The notes: generated from the letters alone by a model not told the origin. A DNA stretch of 64,000 bases from Vibrio rhodolitus (GCF_003350325.1 NZ_QLYZ01000005.1:124001-188000), one strand, 5' to 3'; positions 1 to 8,635 are shown, counted from the first letter of the stretch. A program made the numbers and translations.

Positions 1-419
1 AGATCTAAAATCAAATCATCGACAACAAACTGTGCTTGAGCCCCATTCCTGCGTTTCAGCAGCACCTGAACACGAGCTATTAGCTCTTCAAGCGCAAATG
101 GCTTAATCATGTAGTCATCAGCACCGACTTGAAAACCCGCGAGTTTATCATTGAGACCACTACGCGCGGTTAAAATCAACACCGGTAGATCAATACCATC
201 TAAACGCATCTCTTCGCACACCTTAAGACCGGATAGTTGAGGTAAATTTACATCGAGAATAACCAAGTCATATTCATCTGAGCGTGCTAACTTTAATGCC
301 AGCATTCCGTTAGATACATGGTCACAGTTGATGCCTTGGATCTCGAAATATTCCATGATGGTCTTAGCGAGTTCAATATTATCATCGACCAATAATATAT
401 GTTTGTGTATTACATCCAT
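1..419 (-). CDS. OmpR-family response regulator, 3' end cut by window edge
   Basis: The visible part is a complete CheY-like receiver. The acidic pair is D12/D13, the phosphoacceptor is D56 in the VILDVNLP strand, T84 follows, and the conserved lysine is K106 in MIKPF. Then comes the linker typical of OmpR/PhoB-type regulators. The DNA-binding domain must lie left of base 1, so the winged-helix assignment is an inference. The ATG at 419 has an upstream GGAA-type site and lies only 16 nt after the stop of the prepilin gene, so the two are probably cotranscribed. Its partner kinase is not visible. It is a natural candidate to control the prepilin and c-di-GMP genes beside it. Confidence 0.9.
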   Translation of the reverse strand, partial: MDVIHKHILLVDDNIELAKTIMEYFEIQGINCDHVSNGMLALKLARSDEYDLVILDVNLPQLSGLKVCEEMRLDGIDLPVLILTARSGLNDKLAGFQVGADDYMIKPFALEELIARVQVLLKRRNGAQAQFVVDDLILD

Positions 420-435
420 TTACTTTATTCCATCA

Positions 436-978
436 CTAACAATCTTCTGTCTCTAGGGTTGTTGTACTTTTGCCTGTTTTAGTTGCTGTCGCTGGGGTGT
501 AGTGAATGCGGCAACGAAACTCCGTGAGCTCGTCCCAATCGCCTTCAAATGGTGGAAAAATCCAAAATCCGCCGTCGTAGTCTGTTTCAAAGTTAAGGGC
601 TTCAACACCATGATAATCTTCGTTTAGTTGGGCGATATCGGCATCAACGAGTTGATTGAATTGTGCAAATGCTTCATCAGGGAAGAACACAAACCATGGG
701 TAATTGTCTTCATTGGTTAGGCGAATTTGTTGACCGTTTAATACCAAACAACGCATTTGCTTGTGATAGTCACATGGCTGGATGTCAGCTGACGGTAGTT
801 GTGACTTAACTGCCACCGCAGCAAATGCTGAGTCGATGACACCTTGAGTAGCTTTGAGAGTCGCGATTCTGGCGTCTGATTGTAATCCCATAAATTTAGG
901 CACGGCAACCACCGCTAAAACGCCCAAAATTACAATCACTAGAACCATCTCAAACAGTGTAAAACCTTTACTGTTCAT
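436..978 (-). CDS. Type IV (MSHA-like) prepilin, 180 aa
   Basis: The N-terminus is a class III prepilin signal: a four-residue leader ending MNSKG, then FTLFEM with Glu at mature position +5, then a long hydrophobic helix (FEMVLVIVILGVLAVVAVPKF). A prepilin peptidase should cut it and the pilus machinery assemble it. The C-terminal domain has cysteines near residues 69, 76, 155 and 180, enough for disulfides. The helix and following region resemble MshA, and a second prepilin of the same type lies at 2995-3483. No pilus ATPase, platform or peptidase genes are in the window, so it must depend on machinery elsewhere. It probably shares a transcript with the response regulator downstream. Confidence 0.85.
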   Translation of the reverse strand: MNSKGFTLFEMVLVIVILGVLAVVAVPKFMGLQSDARIATLKATQGVIDSAFAAVAVKSQLPSADIQPCDYHKQMRCLVLNGQQIRLTNEDNYPWFVFFPDEAFAQFNQLVDADIAQLNEDYHGVEALNFETDYDGGFWIFPPFEGDWDELTEFRCRIHYTPATATKTGKSTTTLETEDC

Positions 979-1016
979 AAAACCTCTAGAAATTTGAGAC
1001 GTCCCTGTCTAAGCGA

Positions 1017-2714
1017 TTAAATTACAAAATCCACACTGCGCTGGCGTTTGATTTGACGTTTAGCGGCGTACATATTTGTGTCTGCGACTTCGATTGCGGC
1101 ATGGATATCGTGATTGCTTACTTTGGCTAGACCATAAGCGAACGATAAGTCGTAGCCTTTTTTGTCAAAGTAAGAGGTCATTTTGGCATTTAATGAGTTC
1201 AATCTGTTTTCGATATCGTCGTAAGAAGATGAGTCAAAAACGATCACAAATTCATCCCCACCATAACGAATCACCAAGTCCTTCTCACGCAATGATGTTT
1301 TGAGTAAGCAGGCAAAATCGACCAAACAAGCATCTCCAACCCGATGACCGAAGGTATCATTAACCGCTTTGAAACCATTCATATCCAAAAACGCGACGAT
1401 ACGATCCTCATATGAATTCAACTGATATTTCAAAAATGAGCGGGTATAACACTTGGTCAACTCATCCTTGCTCACATCCATCAGTCCAACGTTCGACGGA
1501 CACACTGTGGTAATGATGAATTTCTTGTCGTTGTAAATCATCTTCTCGCGAATAGTGTCGTACTCGACGCCATCAAAAAACTCTTTATCCTTGTGAAACA
1601 TCAGATCGTCATCAATAAGAATGTATTTATCTTTCTCGAGACACAGACGATAACTTTCGTTTTCACTGATAATGTCTTGCGGATCGATTCCCACAATACT
1701 GGTGCCAACTAATTCGCGGTGCGCGGCGTTATCGTAGGTAACAACCCCGTGCTCATTGCGAATAATCACCAGTTTTTCAGTTGAATCAATCAAGGACATT
1801 ACGCCGTTACCAATAATGGTTGAGCTATTAAAGTAGATGTCTCGCAAGTTCTTCAACGTCACCTTGATGTCTTGGTTATGAACTAAACCCAACACGTCGT
1901 TTTGTTCGATAAAACGGTTTACCGCTTCATCTGTGAGTGAACAGGTTCCATTCTCGACTAGGAAGTTATAAAGCTTATAATCCAAGTCCAACCCCACGCG
2001 CTGCGAATCTTCCAAATAGGTTTCTGGCGCATGATTGACGAAGCCATCGAGCTTAACGATCTCTTCCAATAGCATCGGTCTAAAGAAGTAAAAACCTTGA
2101 ATCACAGGGCTTTCTGCAAACAACTCGATTAACTCTTTCTGACGCACGTTTTCTACGCCTTCAAAAACTACTTTGCGTGTGCATAAAGTAGTTATTTTTG
2201 AGTACAGGAAAGAGAGATGTCGAAACTTGCTGTAATTCACCTCGATGTCATGTACCAAAGAGCGATCGAATTTCACTTCATCTGCACCAATCGTTAAAGC
2301 GAGATCGGTCCTTGCGAAATCTTTACCGAAGTCATCAATAGATATCTGAATATTGTTTTGTTTAAGCAACGATACGCTGTTTAAAAACGTACCATTCAGA
2401 TCTACATCTTGGTGTTCGACCAACTCGAGAATGATGTGTCTATCTTTTAGTTGCTTAATTGCACTGGTAACAAAGTCATCATTCAACAGAGATGTAGGGT
2501 GAATATTGATCGAAACTGGAATCTTGATGTCATATTGCTCGACATCTTGTAGACACAGTTTCATTACCATTAGATCCAACGCCACCGTGTCGGTCACACC
2601 GGTTAGGTAGTCAGGTATGGATTGCATTACGTTAACGGGTCTTAGTAATGCTTCAAGACCAACAATAACGTTGTCGTTCATCTTTGGCTGGTATAACAAG
2701 TAAAAGTCAGACAT
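1017..2714 (-). CDS. EAL-GGDEF c-di-GMP enzyme, 565 aa
   Basis: The domain order is unusual, EAL first and GGDEF last. The EAL domain starts almost at residue 1 (E21-A22-L23). It keeps the catalytic landmarks: Asn in SINIHP, Glu in LELVE, the DDFG loop, Lys in VKFDRS, Glu in FEGVEN and Gln in QGFYF. The GGDEF motif is intact at residues 485-489, with DMNGFKAVND upstream. RxxD (R476-D479) sits five residues before it, the spacing of an inhibitory I-site. Both activities could therefore be live. There is no transmembrane segment or separate sensor domain; about 190 residues between the domains may sense something. It lies between two prepilin genes, suggesting c-di-GMP control of pili. Confidence 0.9.
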   Translation of the reverse strand: MSDFYLLYQPKMNDNVIVGLEALLRPVNVMQSIPDYLTGVTDTVALDLMVMKLCLQDVEQYDIKIPVSINIHPTSLLNDDFVTSAIKQLKDRHIILELVEHQDVDLNGTFLNSVSLLKQNNIQISIDDFGKDFARTDLALTIGADEVKFDRSLVHDIEVNYSKFRHLSFLYSKITTLCTRKVVFEGVENVRQKELIELFAESPVIQGFYFFRPMLLEEIVKLDGFVNHAPETYLEDSQRVGLDLDYKLYNFLVENGTCSLTDEAVNRFIEQNDVLGLVHNQDIKVTLKNLRDIYFNSSTIIGNGVMSLIDSTEKLVIIRNEHGVVTYDNAAHRELVGTSIVGIDPQDIISENESYRLCLEKDKYILIDDDLMFHKDKEFFDGVEYDTIREKMIYNDKKFIITTVCPSNVGLMDVSKDELTKCYTRSFLKYQLNSYEDRIVAFLDMNGFKAVNDTFGHRVGDACLVDFACLLKTSLREKDLVIRYGGDEFVIVFDSSSYDDIENRLNSLNAKMTSYFDKKGYDLSFAYGLAKVSNHDIHAAIEVADTNMYAAKRQIKRQRSVDFVI

Positions 2715-2885
2715 TAGAAACCTTCATGCTGTAGTAACTGTTGGAACACGAACTTTGTCGCTCCAAACCATGAGCTCACTAGCCTCTTGTTTCTTGTCAT
2801 CCATTTAACAAGCTAAATTCCATCTCAAAGCCTTTGCTTTAAGAGGCACAGTGTGTGATATGGTTCATATTTTAAGTTTTTGATG

Positions 2886-2901
2886 GTTAACGTTAAGTTA
2901 A
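2886..2901. promoter_or_regulatory. Direct repeat GTTAA-N6-GTTAA inside a near-palindrome
   Basis: GTTAA occurs twice at an 11-bp period, the spacing of OmpR/PhoB-family tandem half-sites. The region 2885-2909 is also a near-perfect palindrome (12-bp arms around one central base, one mismatch). It lies about 170 bp upstream of the EAL-GGDEF gene and 90 bp downstream of the second prepilin. The same pattern is found at 3577-3592. Binding by the neighbouring response regulator is inferred only. Confidence 0.4.
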
Positions 2902-2994
2902 CGCTAACCCTTGTTTTGATTGTTTATTTTTATCGTTTCAATAAATGGTATTTATATTAACTAGGCGCATATAAGAGGCATTACCTGCTGAGCG

Positions 2995-3483
2995 CTATTG
3001 CTGGAGGCTTGGTTCGATTAGACCGTGGCATTCAGTTCTGTTATCAACAACTTCGGTAGTCGCAGAGGTCGTCGCATTAGCCTGTGAGTATTTAAGGCAA
3101 TACTGGTCATAATCGGGCAAACCAAAGTAGATAATGTTGCGGTTCGGGTCAGTTCGGTGTCCCCAATCTTGTTGTAATCCTTGAATTACAATTGAGAGAT
3201 CTTTGAATGTAGCCTTAGGGTAACCATAAGCGATATCTAAATCGGCACTACCATTGGCATCGGTGTCTAAGCTTGTTTCGCTTTTTTGTTCAATCCCCAA
3301 GATAACTGCCTTGCTATATACAATCCCCATAGAGCCAAGAAATGCTCCCTTTAAACCGTCTATCGCGGCGTTTTTTGCATCGTCTTGTAAATTTAGAAAA
3401 CGCGGGGCAGCGGTCACAGACAAGATACCCAGAATGACGATAACGATGACCAACTCAATTAAAGTAAAGCCTTTTGCGTTCAT
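2995..3483 (-). CDS. MshA-like type IV prepilin, 162 aa
   Basis: The leader MNAKG followed by FTLIELVIVIVILG is a canonical prepilin cleavage site with Glu at +5. The next segment (VTAAPRFLNLQDDAKNAA) is very close to the MSHA major pilin. I chose the ATG at 3483 over an in-frame TTG at 3495 because GGGA lies a good distance upstream and the resulting leader has the proper length. Two cysteines near the C-terminus could form the usual pilin disulfide loop. It stands alone with its own likely promoter (direct repeat at 3577-3592). It is a paralogue of the prepilin at 436-978, outside any full pilus operon in this window. Confidence 0.87.
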   Translation of the reverse strand: MNAKGFTLIELVIVIVILGILSVTAAPRFLNLQDDAKNAAIDGLKGAFLGSMGIVYSKAVILGIEQKSETSLDTDANGSADLDIAYGYPKATFKDLSIVIQGLQQDWGHRTDPNRNIIYFGLPDYDQYCLKYSQANATTSATTEVVDNRTECHGLIEPSLQQ

Positions 3484-3576
3484 GTATTTTCCCAATATTC
3501 AGTAATAACTAGATGAGGATGTATGCCAATTTCACTGCGTACATCGGTAATTTCTGGCGAATATATGCTGTGTCGA

Positions 3577-3592
3577 GTTAACGCTGGGTTAA
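3577..3592. promoter_or_regulatory. Direct repeat GTTAA-N6-GTTAA upstream of prepilin
   Basis: Two GTTAA half-sites at an 11-bp period lie about 95 bp upstream of the prepilin ATG at 3483. The 10-mer AGTTAACGCT is shared exactly with the site at 2896-2905. The spacing suits an OmpR-type tandem binding site, and such a regulator is encoded in the same cluster. Matches at 35569-35584 and 50215-50230 mean the motif may not be specific to this cluster. Confidence 0.38.
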
Positions 3593-3734
3593 GAAAGCTG
3601 ATGTCAGGAAAATATTTGTGTTTGAGCAACGACAGGGTGACCGCTCTTTAAGCTATGGTGAAGAAAGCGATCTTGTTTTAGGTTGATATTGCTTTGGGTT
3701 GTTGTTCAGCAGGTTTTGGACAGTAGAAGCGCTC

Positions 3735-3900
3735 TGGTGGACGATCGGTTGCAGGTACGTACCGTCTAAAGAGGCAGTATGTTCTATTTAGAATGGTGGG
3801 TGGTGATTGCGCTAAATTTATCTGCTGGAGCGACTAATTTAATGACGCCAGTTCCCCTTTGTCTTACCAAAGAGGAACTGGAAATGCGCTTTTTTATGAG
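3735..3900 (+). repeat. Degenerate copy of the structured intergenic repeat
   Basis: The start matches the head of the repeat seen intact at 16361-16546 (GTTG-AGGTA-GTACCG). The later part matches its first hairpin and beyond (CTTTGTCTTACCAAAG, then GGAA-GCGCTTT). The middle has diverged. It lies between the prepilin and the stop of the DUF3360-like gene. No gene was seen in 3484-3944 otherwise. Confidence 0.5.
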
Positions 3901-3944
3901 TGTAGGCTTTGATTTAAATTTAGAATTTGTAACTTCCCGAGAGG

Positions 3945-5453
3945 TTAACGAAAACTTGGAAGAATCGCAGGAAGACCCGGCAGAAGACCAACTAGTGCCA
4001 TCACACCACTTAGGACAATAAACATGATGCCAGGCAACACCCAGCGGCTCATTTTACTTAGTTCACCGCTACGCTCTTTACAACCGACTAAGCCGAGATT
4101 ATCCAAAAGCATGGTTAGAGACCAGCCAAATGCTGGGTTAACTAGGGCTGAAGAAAATACAACAATTGCTGCTGATTGCGTGGTTTTACCTTCACGCGTC
4201 ATTTCCATTCCCGCTTCTAGCAATGGCACGAATACTCCAACAATGAGCGCAACGCAAAGTACAGGTTGCCAGATTGCTAAATCCATTGGGTAGCCCCAAA
4301 TCGCGGCTATGATACAGAACAGTGCGGTCAGCAAAGCGCCAGCAGGAATAGGACGTTTAGCAATCGCCGCTGGCACGATATAAGTACCCCATGAAGAAGT
4401 AAAATTAGCACCGCCGAGCAGAGAACCGAACGTTTGACGAATTGAAGCTGTGGTCATGGTATCGTCAATGTTCATGTGTACTTTTTCTGTACGTTCAGGG
4501 TAACTGATTTTTTGAAACACTTGATGCCCTAAAAAGTCAGGTGACCACATAGCCACGGCTAAAATCGCAAAAGGTAATACCACCATGAAATGTTCAACGG
4601 TAGGTAAGCCTAACATCCAGCCAGTATTCTCTCCCCACCAATACATAGGGTTCATATTGGGTAAACCTGGCTCGGTTTGAAAAGAGAACGGCGCGCCCAT
4701 GGCAAAAGCTAAACTACCACCTAGCAAGCAACTAAGCGGCACTGCTAGCCAACGTTTACGAAAATGTTCTAATAATGCATACAAAACAATCGTGCATAAG
4801 ATCACCACAAAAGCAATGTGACTCATACCGATTCCCTCAGCCCAAGCGAATAGCTTTTTAACTTGAGAAACGGTTCCAACAAAGCCGAGGTAGAGTAATA
4901 GACCACCACATACCCCTTTACTGGTGAGGTTGGCTAACATGCTGCCACCTTTACTGATGGCTAAGATTAAGCCAAAAGCCCCAATCAGCAACCCAAATGC
5001 CATAGGGTGTCCGCCTGCGGCAACCACAATAGGAATTAACGGGATGAGTGGTCCGTGTGTACCTGCGAGGTTAGCGGTCGGTAATAAAAAACCGGAGAAA
5101 AGAATGATGAAAATAGAGGCTATCAGTAACTCATAACGAACATTTTCTAAAATAAAGCCTTCATTGAGCCCAAGAGCGCCTGCAAAGGTGGCCGCAATGG
5201 CGCCGACCATAACAATCTTACCAATCGTCCCTGCCATCGCGGGGATGGTATCTTCTAACTCAAATCGATAATCTTTAAATGGTAAATTTGGGCGCCAGCG
5301 CTTAGGCGCCATGATTTGCAGTTCGTGCTCTAAATATTGTTCTCGGGAAGCAAATTCCGAGCTTGGTTTATGTTGCTTTTCATAAGAGAGTTCATCCTCA
5401 TTGACTTGAGGCTTATCTGTTTGTACGTGTAGGGGCTCTAAAGTACTGCTCAT
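3945..5453 (-). CDS. DUF3360-like multi-spanning membrane protein, 502 aa
   Basis: After a hydrophilic N-terminal region of about 75 residues rich in Glu and Lys, the protein is almost wholly hydrophobic. It has about a dozen membrane segments and conserved Gly/Pro-rich loops (LPTANLAGTHGPLIPLIP; GGANFTSSWGTYIVPAAIAKRP). The pattern resembles the Vibrio DUF3360 family, which looks like a transporter of the NCS2/SulP kind; the substrate is unknown. The ATG at 5453 has a strong AAAGGAA site. It is monocistronic, with an unusually long upstream region (5454-6229) containing possible RNA structure. Family recognition is from memory, so the fold is moderately certain and the substrate cannot be named. 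Confidence 0.65.
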   Translation of the reverse strand: MSSTLEPLHVQTDKPQVNEDELSYEKQHKPSSEFASREQYLEHELQIMAPKRWRPNLPFKDYRFELEDTIPAMAGTIGKIVMVGAIAATFAGALGLNEGFILENVRYELLIASIFIILFSGFLLPTANLAGTHGPLIPLIPIVVAAGGHPMAFGLLIGAFGLILAISKGGSMLANLTSKGVCGGLLLYLGFVGTVSQVKKLFAWAEGIGMSHIAFVVILCTIVLYALLEHFRKRWLAVPLSCLLGGSLAFAMGAPFSFQTEPGLPNMNPMYWWGENTGWMLGLPTVEHFMVVLPFAILAVAMWSPDFLGHQVFQKISYPERTEKVHMNIDDTMTTASIRQTFGSLLGGANFTSSWGTYIVPAAIAKRPIPAGALLTALFCIIAAIWGYPMDLAIWQPVLCVALIVGVFVPLLEAGMEMTREGKTTQSAAIVVFSSALVNPAFGWSLTMLLDNLGLVGCKERSGELSKMSRWVLPGIMFIVLSGVMALVGLLPGLPAILPSFR

Positions 5454-5749
5454 TGTGATTCCTTTCTCTCACACATCTTTGCTGTGCAATTCTAATAAAC
5501 ATTATTTACTCACGGCTCGAAACCTCTGTGGATTAGTTATTTATATTATCCACTTTAAGAATGTGAGGTTATGTGATTTGAAATTGTTTTTTTGTTGACG
5601 CCGTGTGGTTGAAATAGAGTTTTTAATAATTTAATTACGGTTGTTTTTTATTAATAAGAATCCTTATAAATAACCATTGTATAAAAGAAGAAATCAATAC
5701 GTCACTAAAGTTGAACATAGAGATTAAGTGATTGACACTTTAAGCTAAA

Positions 5750-5930
5750 AGGGACGTTACTAATAGTTAGACATTAGTCGTAGGGTAGCAAGAGAGGTAC
5801 AAATAAATCGCTAAAACAACAATGCCTGTCCCTCTGCGAGCCTTCACGTCGAAAGTGATAGCACCTAGCACTGGAGGGAATCTCGGCGATAGTCATTGGT
5901 TGGAGGTCTAAACTCTTTTTTAGGCGCTGA
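5750..5930. other. Candidate structured RNA region (pseudoknot or alternative pairing)
   Basis: The 776-bp gap 5454-6229 has no convincing gene. Inside it, GGGAC (5751-5755) can pair with GTCCC (5828-5832). The overlapping CCCTC (5830-5834) can instead pair with GAGGG (5874-5878). CGAG (5837-5840) can pair with CTCG (5882-5885), which would cross the CCCTC/GAGGG helix and make a pseudoknot. A small ACTAAT/ATTAGT hairpin lies in the first loop. On the minus strand this would be the 5' leader of the DUF3360-like gene. It matches no riboswitch class that I recognise, and the short helices could be chance. Confidence 0.3.
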
Positions 5931-6149
5931 CATAAATATTTTCAAATTAACTATAATGTTTAGAGTTAAAACGATAAATAATAACCAGTTAAATAACTAA
6001 ATTAGTTGGAGTTGTTTTTAAATTTATAGCCTGTATTTTTTGTAATCCTATTTGGCTAATTTCTTGGCTTTATTTTAATTATTTCCCCATCTTAAAATTG
6101 GCTCTTAATTGGAAAGTGATAAGCTTTACACTAGGAGGAATAAAGAAAA

Positions 6150-6190
6150 GAATTTTTAGGTGTCGGGAACACCTAAAATCGACCGGATAT
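6150..6190 (-). repeat. Partial copy of the structured intergenic repeat (tail end)
   Basis: AATTTTTAGG followed by GTCGGGAAC-CCTAAAA and CGACCGGA is the reverse complement of the tail of the repeat at 16361-16546. Only the hairpin end remains. It lies just beyond the terminator of the HAD gene. Confidence 0.6.
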
Positions 6191-6202
6191 TATTAATAAA
6201 AA

Positions 6203-6222
6203 AGGAGCCTTTCATGGCTCCT
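6203..6222 (-). terminator. Intrinsic terminator of the HAD hydrolase gene
   Basis: AGGAGCC and GGCTCCT form a 7-bp stem with a 6-nt loop. On the minus strand it is followed by TTTTTTATT, and it sits just after the stop codon at 6230. Confidence 0.8.
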
Positions 6223-6229
6223 CTTGTTA

Positions 6230-6877
6230 TCAACTTACTTTCAACTCTTGCAATACTGCACTTAACGAAGGTCTGATCTTATGACCAAGCGCTATGAGCT
6301 CGTCATTTGGTTCGACTAAATCAGGGATCTGGTAAGTTTGCATACCTGCTGACACAGCTGCACGCACGCCATTGGCTGAGTCTTCAAAGGCAAGACATTG
6401 GCTTGGCTCTACGCCAATACGCTTTGCGGCAAGTATATAGATTTCTGGATCTGGCTTACCATGACTCACTTCACAGCCACACGTTAACCCGTCGAAGTAA
6501 CGATCTAAGCCTGCCAATCTGAGTTTGATTTCTGCGAGCTCTCTGCGCGTTGAAGTCGCAACTACCGTTGGGATGTTATTGGTATTTAGCCACTCAAGCA
6601 GTTCAACCACGCCTTCTTTAACATCAATCGCTTGATGGTGGGTGATTGCATCATAGTTGCGCTTCCATTCTTGATGAATGGCAGCTAGGTCATCGCCATA
6701 AGCTTGGATAAGGATCTTTTCTACCCCTGCGGCATTACGCCCGATGATGTTGAGGTAAGCATCTTTATGGAATGGGAAGCCTAACGTTTCACAAGCTTGC
6801 TTAAATACACGCATACACAGGCGCTCGGTATCTAGTAGCAAGCCATCCATATCAAAAATAGCGGCTTTAAAATTCAT
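6230..6877 (-). CDS. HAD-superfamily phosphatase (subfamily IA), 215 aa
   Basis: Motif I is FDMDGLLLDTE, with the nucleophile and acid/base aspartates near residues 9 and 11. It is followed by a helical cap of the beta-phosphoglucomutase/phosphoglycolate-phosphatase type. Motif II is the Thr in VVATSTRRE, the Lys of motif III is in HGKPDPEIY, and motif IV is ECLAFEDS-like (CLAFEDSANGV). Length is normal for the subfamily. It should dephosphorylate a small sugar or related phosphate in the cytoplasm, like E. coli HxpB/YfbT-type enzymes; the substrate cannot be told from sequence. It is transcribed alone and ends at a clear terminator. Confidence 0.9.
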   Translation of the reverse strand: MNFKAAIFDMDGLLLDTERLCMRVFKQACETLGFPFHKDAYLNIIGRNAAGVEKILIQAYGDDLAAIHQEWKRNYDAITHHQAIDVKEGVVELLEWLNTNNIPTVVATSTRRELAEIKLRLAGLDRYFDGLTCGCEVSHGKPDPEIYILAAKRIGVEPSQCLAFEDSANGVRAAVSAGMQTYQIPDLVEPNDELIALGHKIRPSLSAVLQELKVS

Positions 6878-7066
6878 TTTGTAGCAAATAAAGAATGGAG
6901 TGGAGGAGCATTTTTACACAAAAAGGGTGATGAACCGAGTGAATATTTGCAAAAAAGCATTAGCCAAAAAAAACGATTTACGTCATTGTGATTAGCATTC
7001 TAACTCTATCGAATTTTCCAGTGCAGAATCGATAGAGCCACTATAAAAATAATATGGGAGTAAAAC

Positions 7067-7939
7067 ATGGAGAGCAAAACCGTTGCTTTTATCGGTCTTG
7101 GGGTTATGGGCTATCCGATGGCGGGTTACCTAAGCAAAGCTGGACACACGACACGTGTGTATAACCGCACTTTTGCTAAAGCTGAAAAGTGGCAAACCGA
7201 GTACCAAGGCATCGCTTGCCAAACACCAAGAGAAGCGGCGCAAGGCTGTGATGTGGTGTTTGTGTGTGTGGGCAACGACAATGATGTACGCAGCGTTATT
7301 TATGGCGAAGATGGCGTGTTGGCTGGTTTAAAACCGGGAGCAGTGCTGGTGGACCATACCACCACTTCAGCTAACTTGGCTGTTGAGTTAGCACAAGCTA
7401 CGCAAGAGCAGGGCGTCGCATTTATTGATGCGCCAGTTTCTGGTGGTCAAGCGGGGGCTGAAAACGGCGTACTAACTATTATGTGCGGTGGCGAGCAAGC
7501 GGTGTTTGAGCGCGTGGCACCAATTATGGATGTTTACGCAAAGCAAAGCACCTTGCTAGGTGAAAATGGTCAAGGCCAACGCTGTAAGATGGTTAACCAA
7601 ATCTGTATTGCTGGTGTTTTACAAGGTTTGAGTGAAGCACTTATTTTGGCAGAAAAATCTGGGCTAGATATCGCGCAGGTTGTCGATACGCTTAAGTTTG
7701 GCGCTGCCGGTTCATGGCAAATGGAAAATCGCGCGAACACCATGGCTCAAGATAAGTTTGATTTCGGCTTTGCGATTGATTGGATGCGTAAAGATTTAGG
7801 CTTTTGCCTAGAAGAAGCACAGCGCCTTGGCGTGGAGCTGCCTTTAACCCAAGAAGTGGATAACCGCTACGCCAGCCTTCAGGAACAAGGGCTGGGGCGC
7901 ATGGACACTTCAGTATTGATTAAGTCACTCAAAGGCTAA
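7067..7939 (+). CDS. 3-hydroxyisobutyrate dehydrogenase-family oxidoreductase, 290 aa
   Basis: A Rossmann nucleotide-binding motif opens the protein (FIGLGVMGYPMAGYLSKAGH). The beta-hydroxyacid dehydrogenase substrate signature follows (DAPVSGGQAGAENGVLTIMCGG), then the catalytic-lysine region (GQGQRCKMVNQ) and an all-helical C-terminal domain. This places it with HIBADH, tartronate semialdehyde reductase and glyoxylate/succinic semialdehyde reductases. The arginine in the VYNRT loop after the second strand suggests NADP(H), though that is a weak inference. It is a single gene with its own ribosome site (GGGAG) and a bidirectional terminator after it. The true substrate is unknown. Confidence 0.9.
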   Translation: MESKTVAFIGLGVMGYPMAGYLSKAGHTTRVYNRTFAKAEKWQTEYQGIACQTPREAAQGCDVVFVCVGNDNDVRSVIYGEDGVLAGLKPGAVLVDHTTTSANLAVELAQATQEQGVAFIDAPVSGGQAGAENGVLTIMCGGEQAVFERVAPIMDVYAKQSTLLGENGQGQRCKMVNQICIAGVLQGLSEALILAEKSGLDIAQVVDTLKFGAAGSWQMENRANTMAQDKFDFGFAIDWMRKDLGFCLEEAQRLGVELPLTQEVDNRYASLQEQGLGRMDTSVLIKSLKG

Positions 7940-7972
7940 GCTCTCGTCAGAGTAATCAAAATTTCATAAAAA

Positions 7973-7999
7973 AAATCCGATATCAATGATATCGGATTT
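7973..7999. terminator. Bidirectional intrinsic terminator between convergent genes
   Basis: AAATCCGATATC and GATATCGGATTT form a perfect 12-bp stem with a 3-nt loop. The A-run on the left serves the lpp gene, and T-rich sequence on the right serves the dehydrogenase gene. Confidence 0.9.
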
Positions 8000-8077
8000 A
8001 ATTATGAGCTCTTAAGTGAGTTCACTGCTTTTCCAGTTGCTATCGCAACTCAGACGTAGTGAACAACAAGCAAGATC

Positions 8078-8326
8078 TTACTTAGTGTAAGATTGTGCGA
8101 TGTTGTCGATACGCTCGTTAGCGCGTGCTGCTTCTTCTTGTGCTGCCATAGCTGCGCCGCCAGCTTTGTTCACGTCAGATTTTAGAGAGTTAACGTCTTG
8201 GCTTAGCTGACTTACTTGATTGCTTAGTTCGTCTAGTTTTGCAGTTGTTGCTTCGTCTGGACCTGATGCACAACCAGCTAGTAGAAGAACTGAAGTCGCT
8301 GCAGCTGCGATAAACATTTTGTTCAT
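8078..8326 (-). CDS. lpp: Lpp-like major outer-membrane lipoprotein, 82 aa
   Basis: The signal peptide ends in the lipobox LLAGC (Cys19). The mature part is one long helix with heptad repeats (LDELSNQVSQLSQDVNSLKSDV) and ends ARANERIDNIAQSYTK. That is close to the end of E. coli Lpp, including the terminal lysine that is linked to peptidoglycan. It should form a trimeric coiled coil tying the outer membrane to the wall. I chose the ATG at 8326 because AAGGAG lies 7 nt upstream; a longer frame starting further out has no such site and would bury the signal peptide. Confidence 0.92.
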   Translation of the reverse strand: MNKMFIAAAATSVLLLAGCASGPDEATTAKLDELSNQVSQLSQDVNSLKSDVNKAGGAAMAAQEEAARANERIDNIAQSYTK

Positions 8327-8635
8327 GGATGAACTCCTTGCATTTGTAAGTATCATTAATGTCCTATACCCATAAATGTATAGCAACAAACATAGTGTAG
8401 CTCTATTTATACATTTTACACAGTATCAAAAAGTCAAAATAATCCAAGAATTTAGCTGTTTTTTGCATGACCGAAGCAAAAACATACTAAAATTACGAGT
8501 TACTGTTCACGATTTCGTCAAGGACGGTCGCGATTATTTTCTGTGATCTCTATCCCTTTTGCTCACTTTCGGGGTATCATACCGCGTTTAATTTTAATTG
8601 ATGGCTCCACGCCAAAGCTGACCTTGGAGAATACT

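Noticed and set aside
3779-4021. Rightward open frame of 80 codons overlapping the end of the DUF3360-like gene
   Set aside because: It overlaps a clear membrane-protein gene on the other strand and a decayed repeat, and its protein has no recognisable features.
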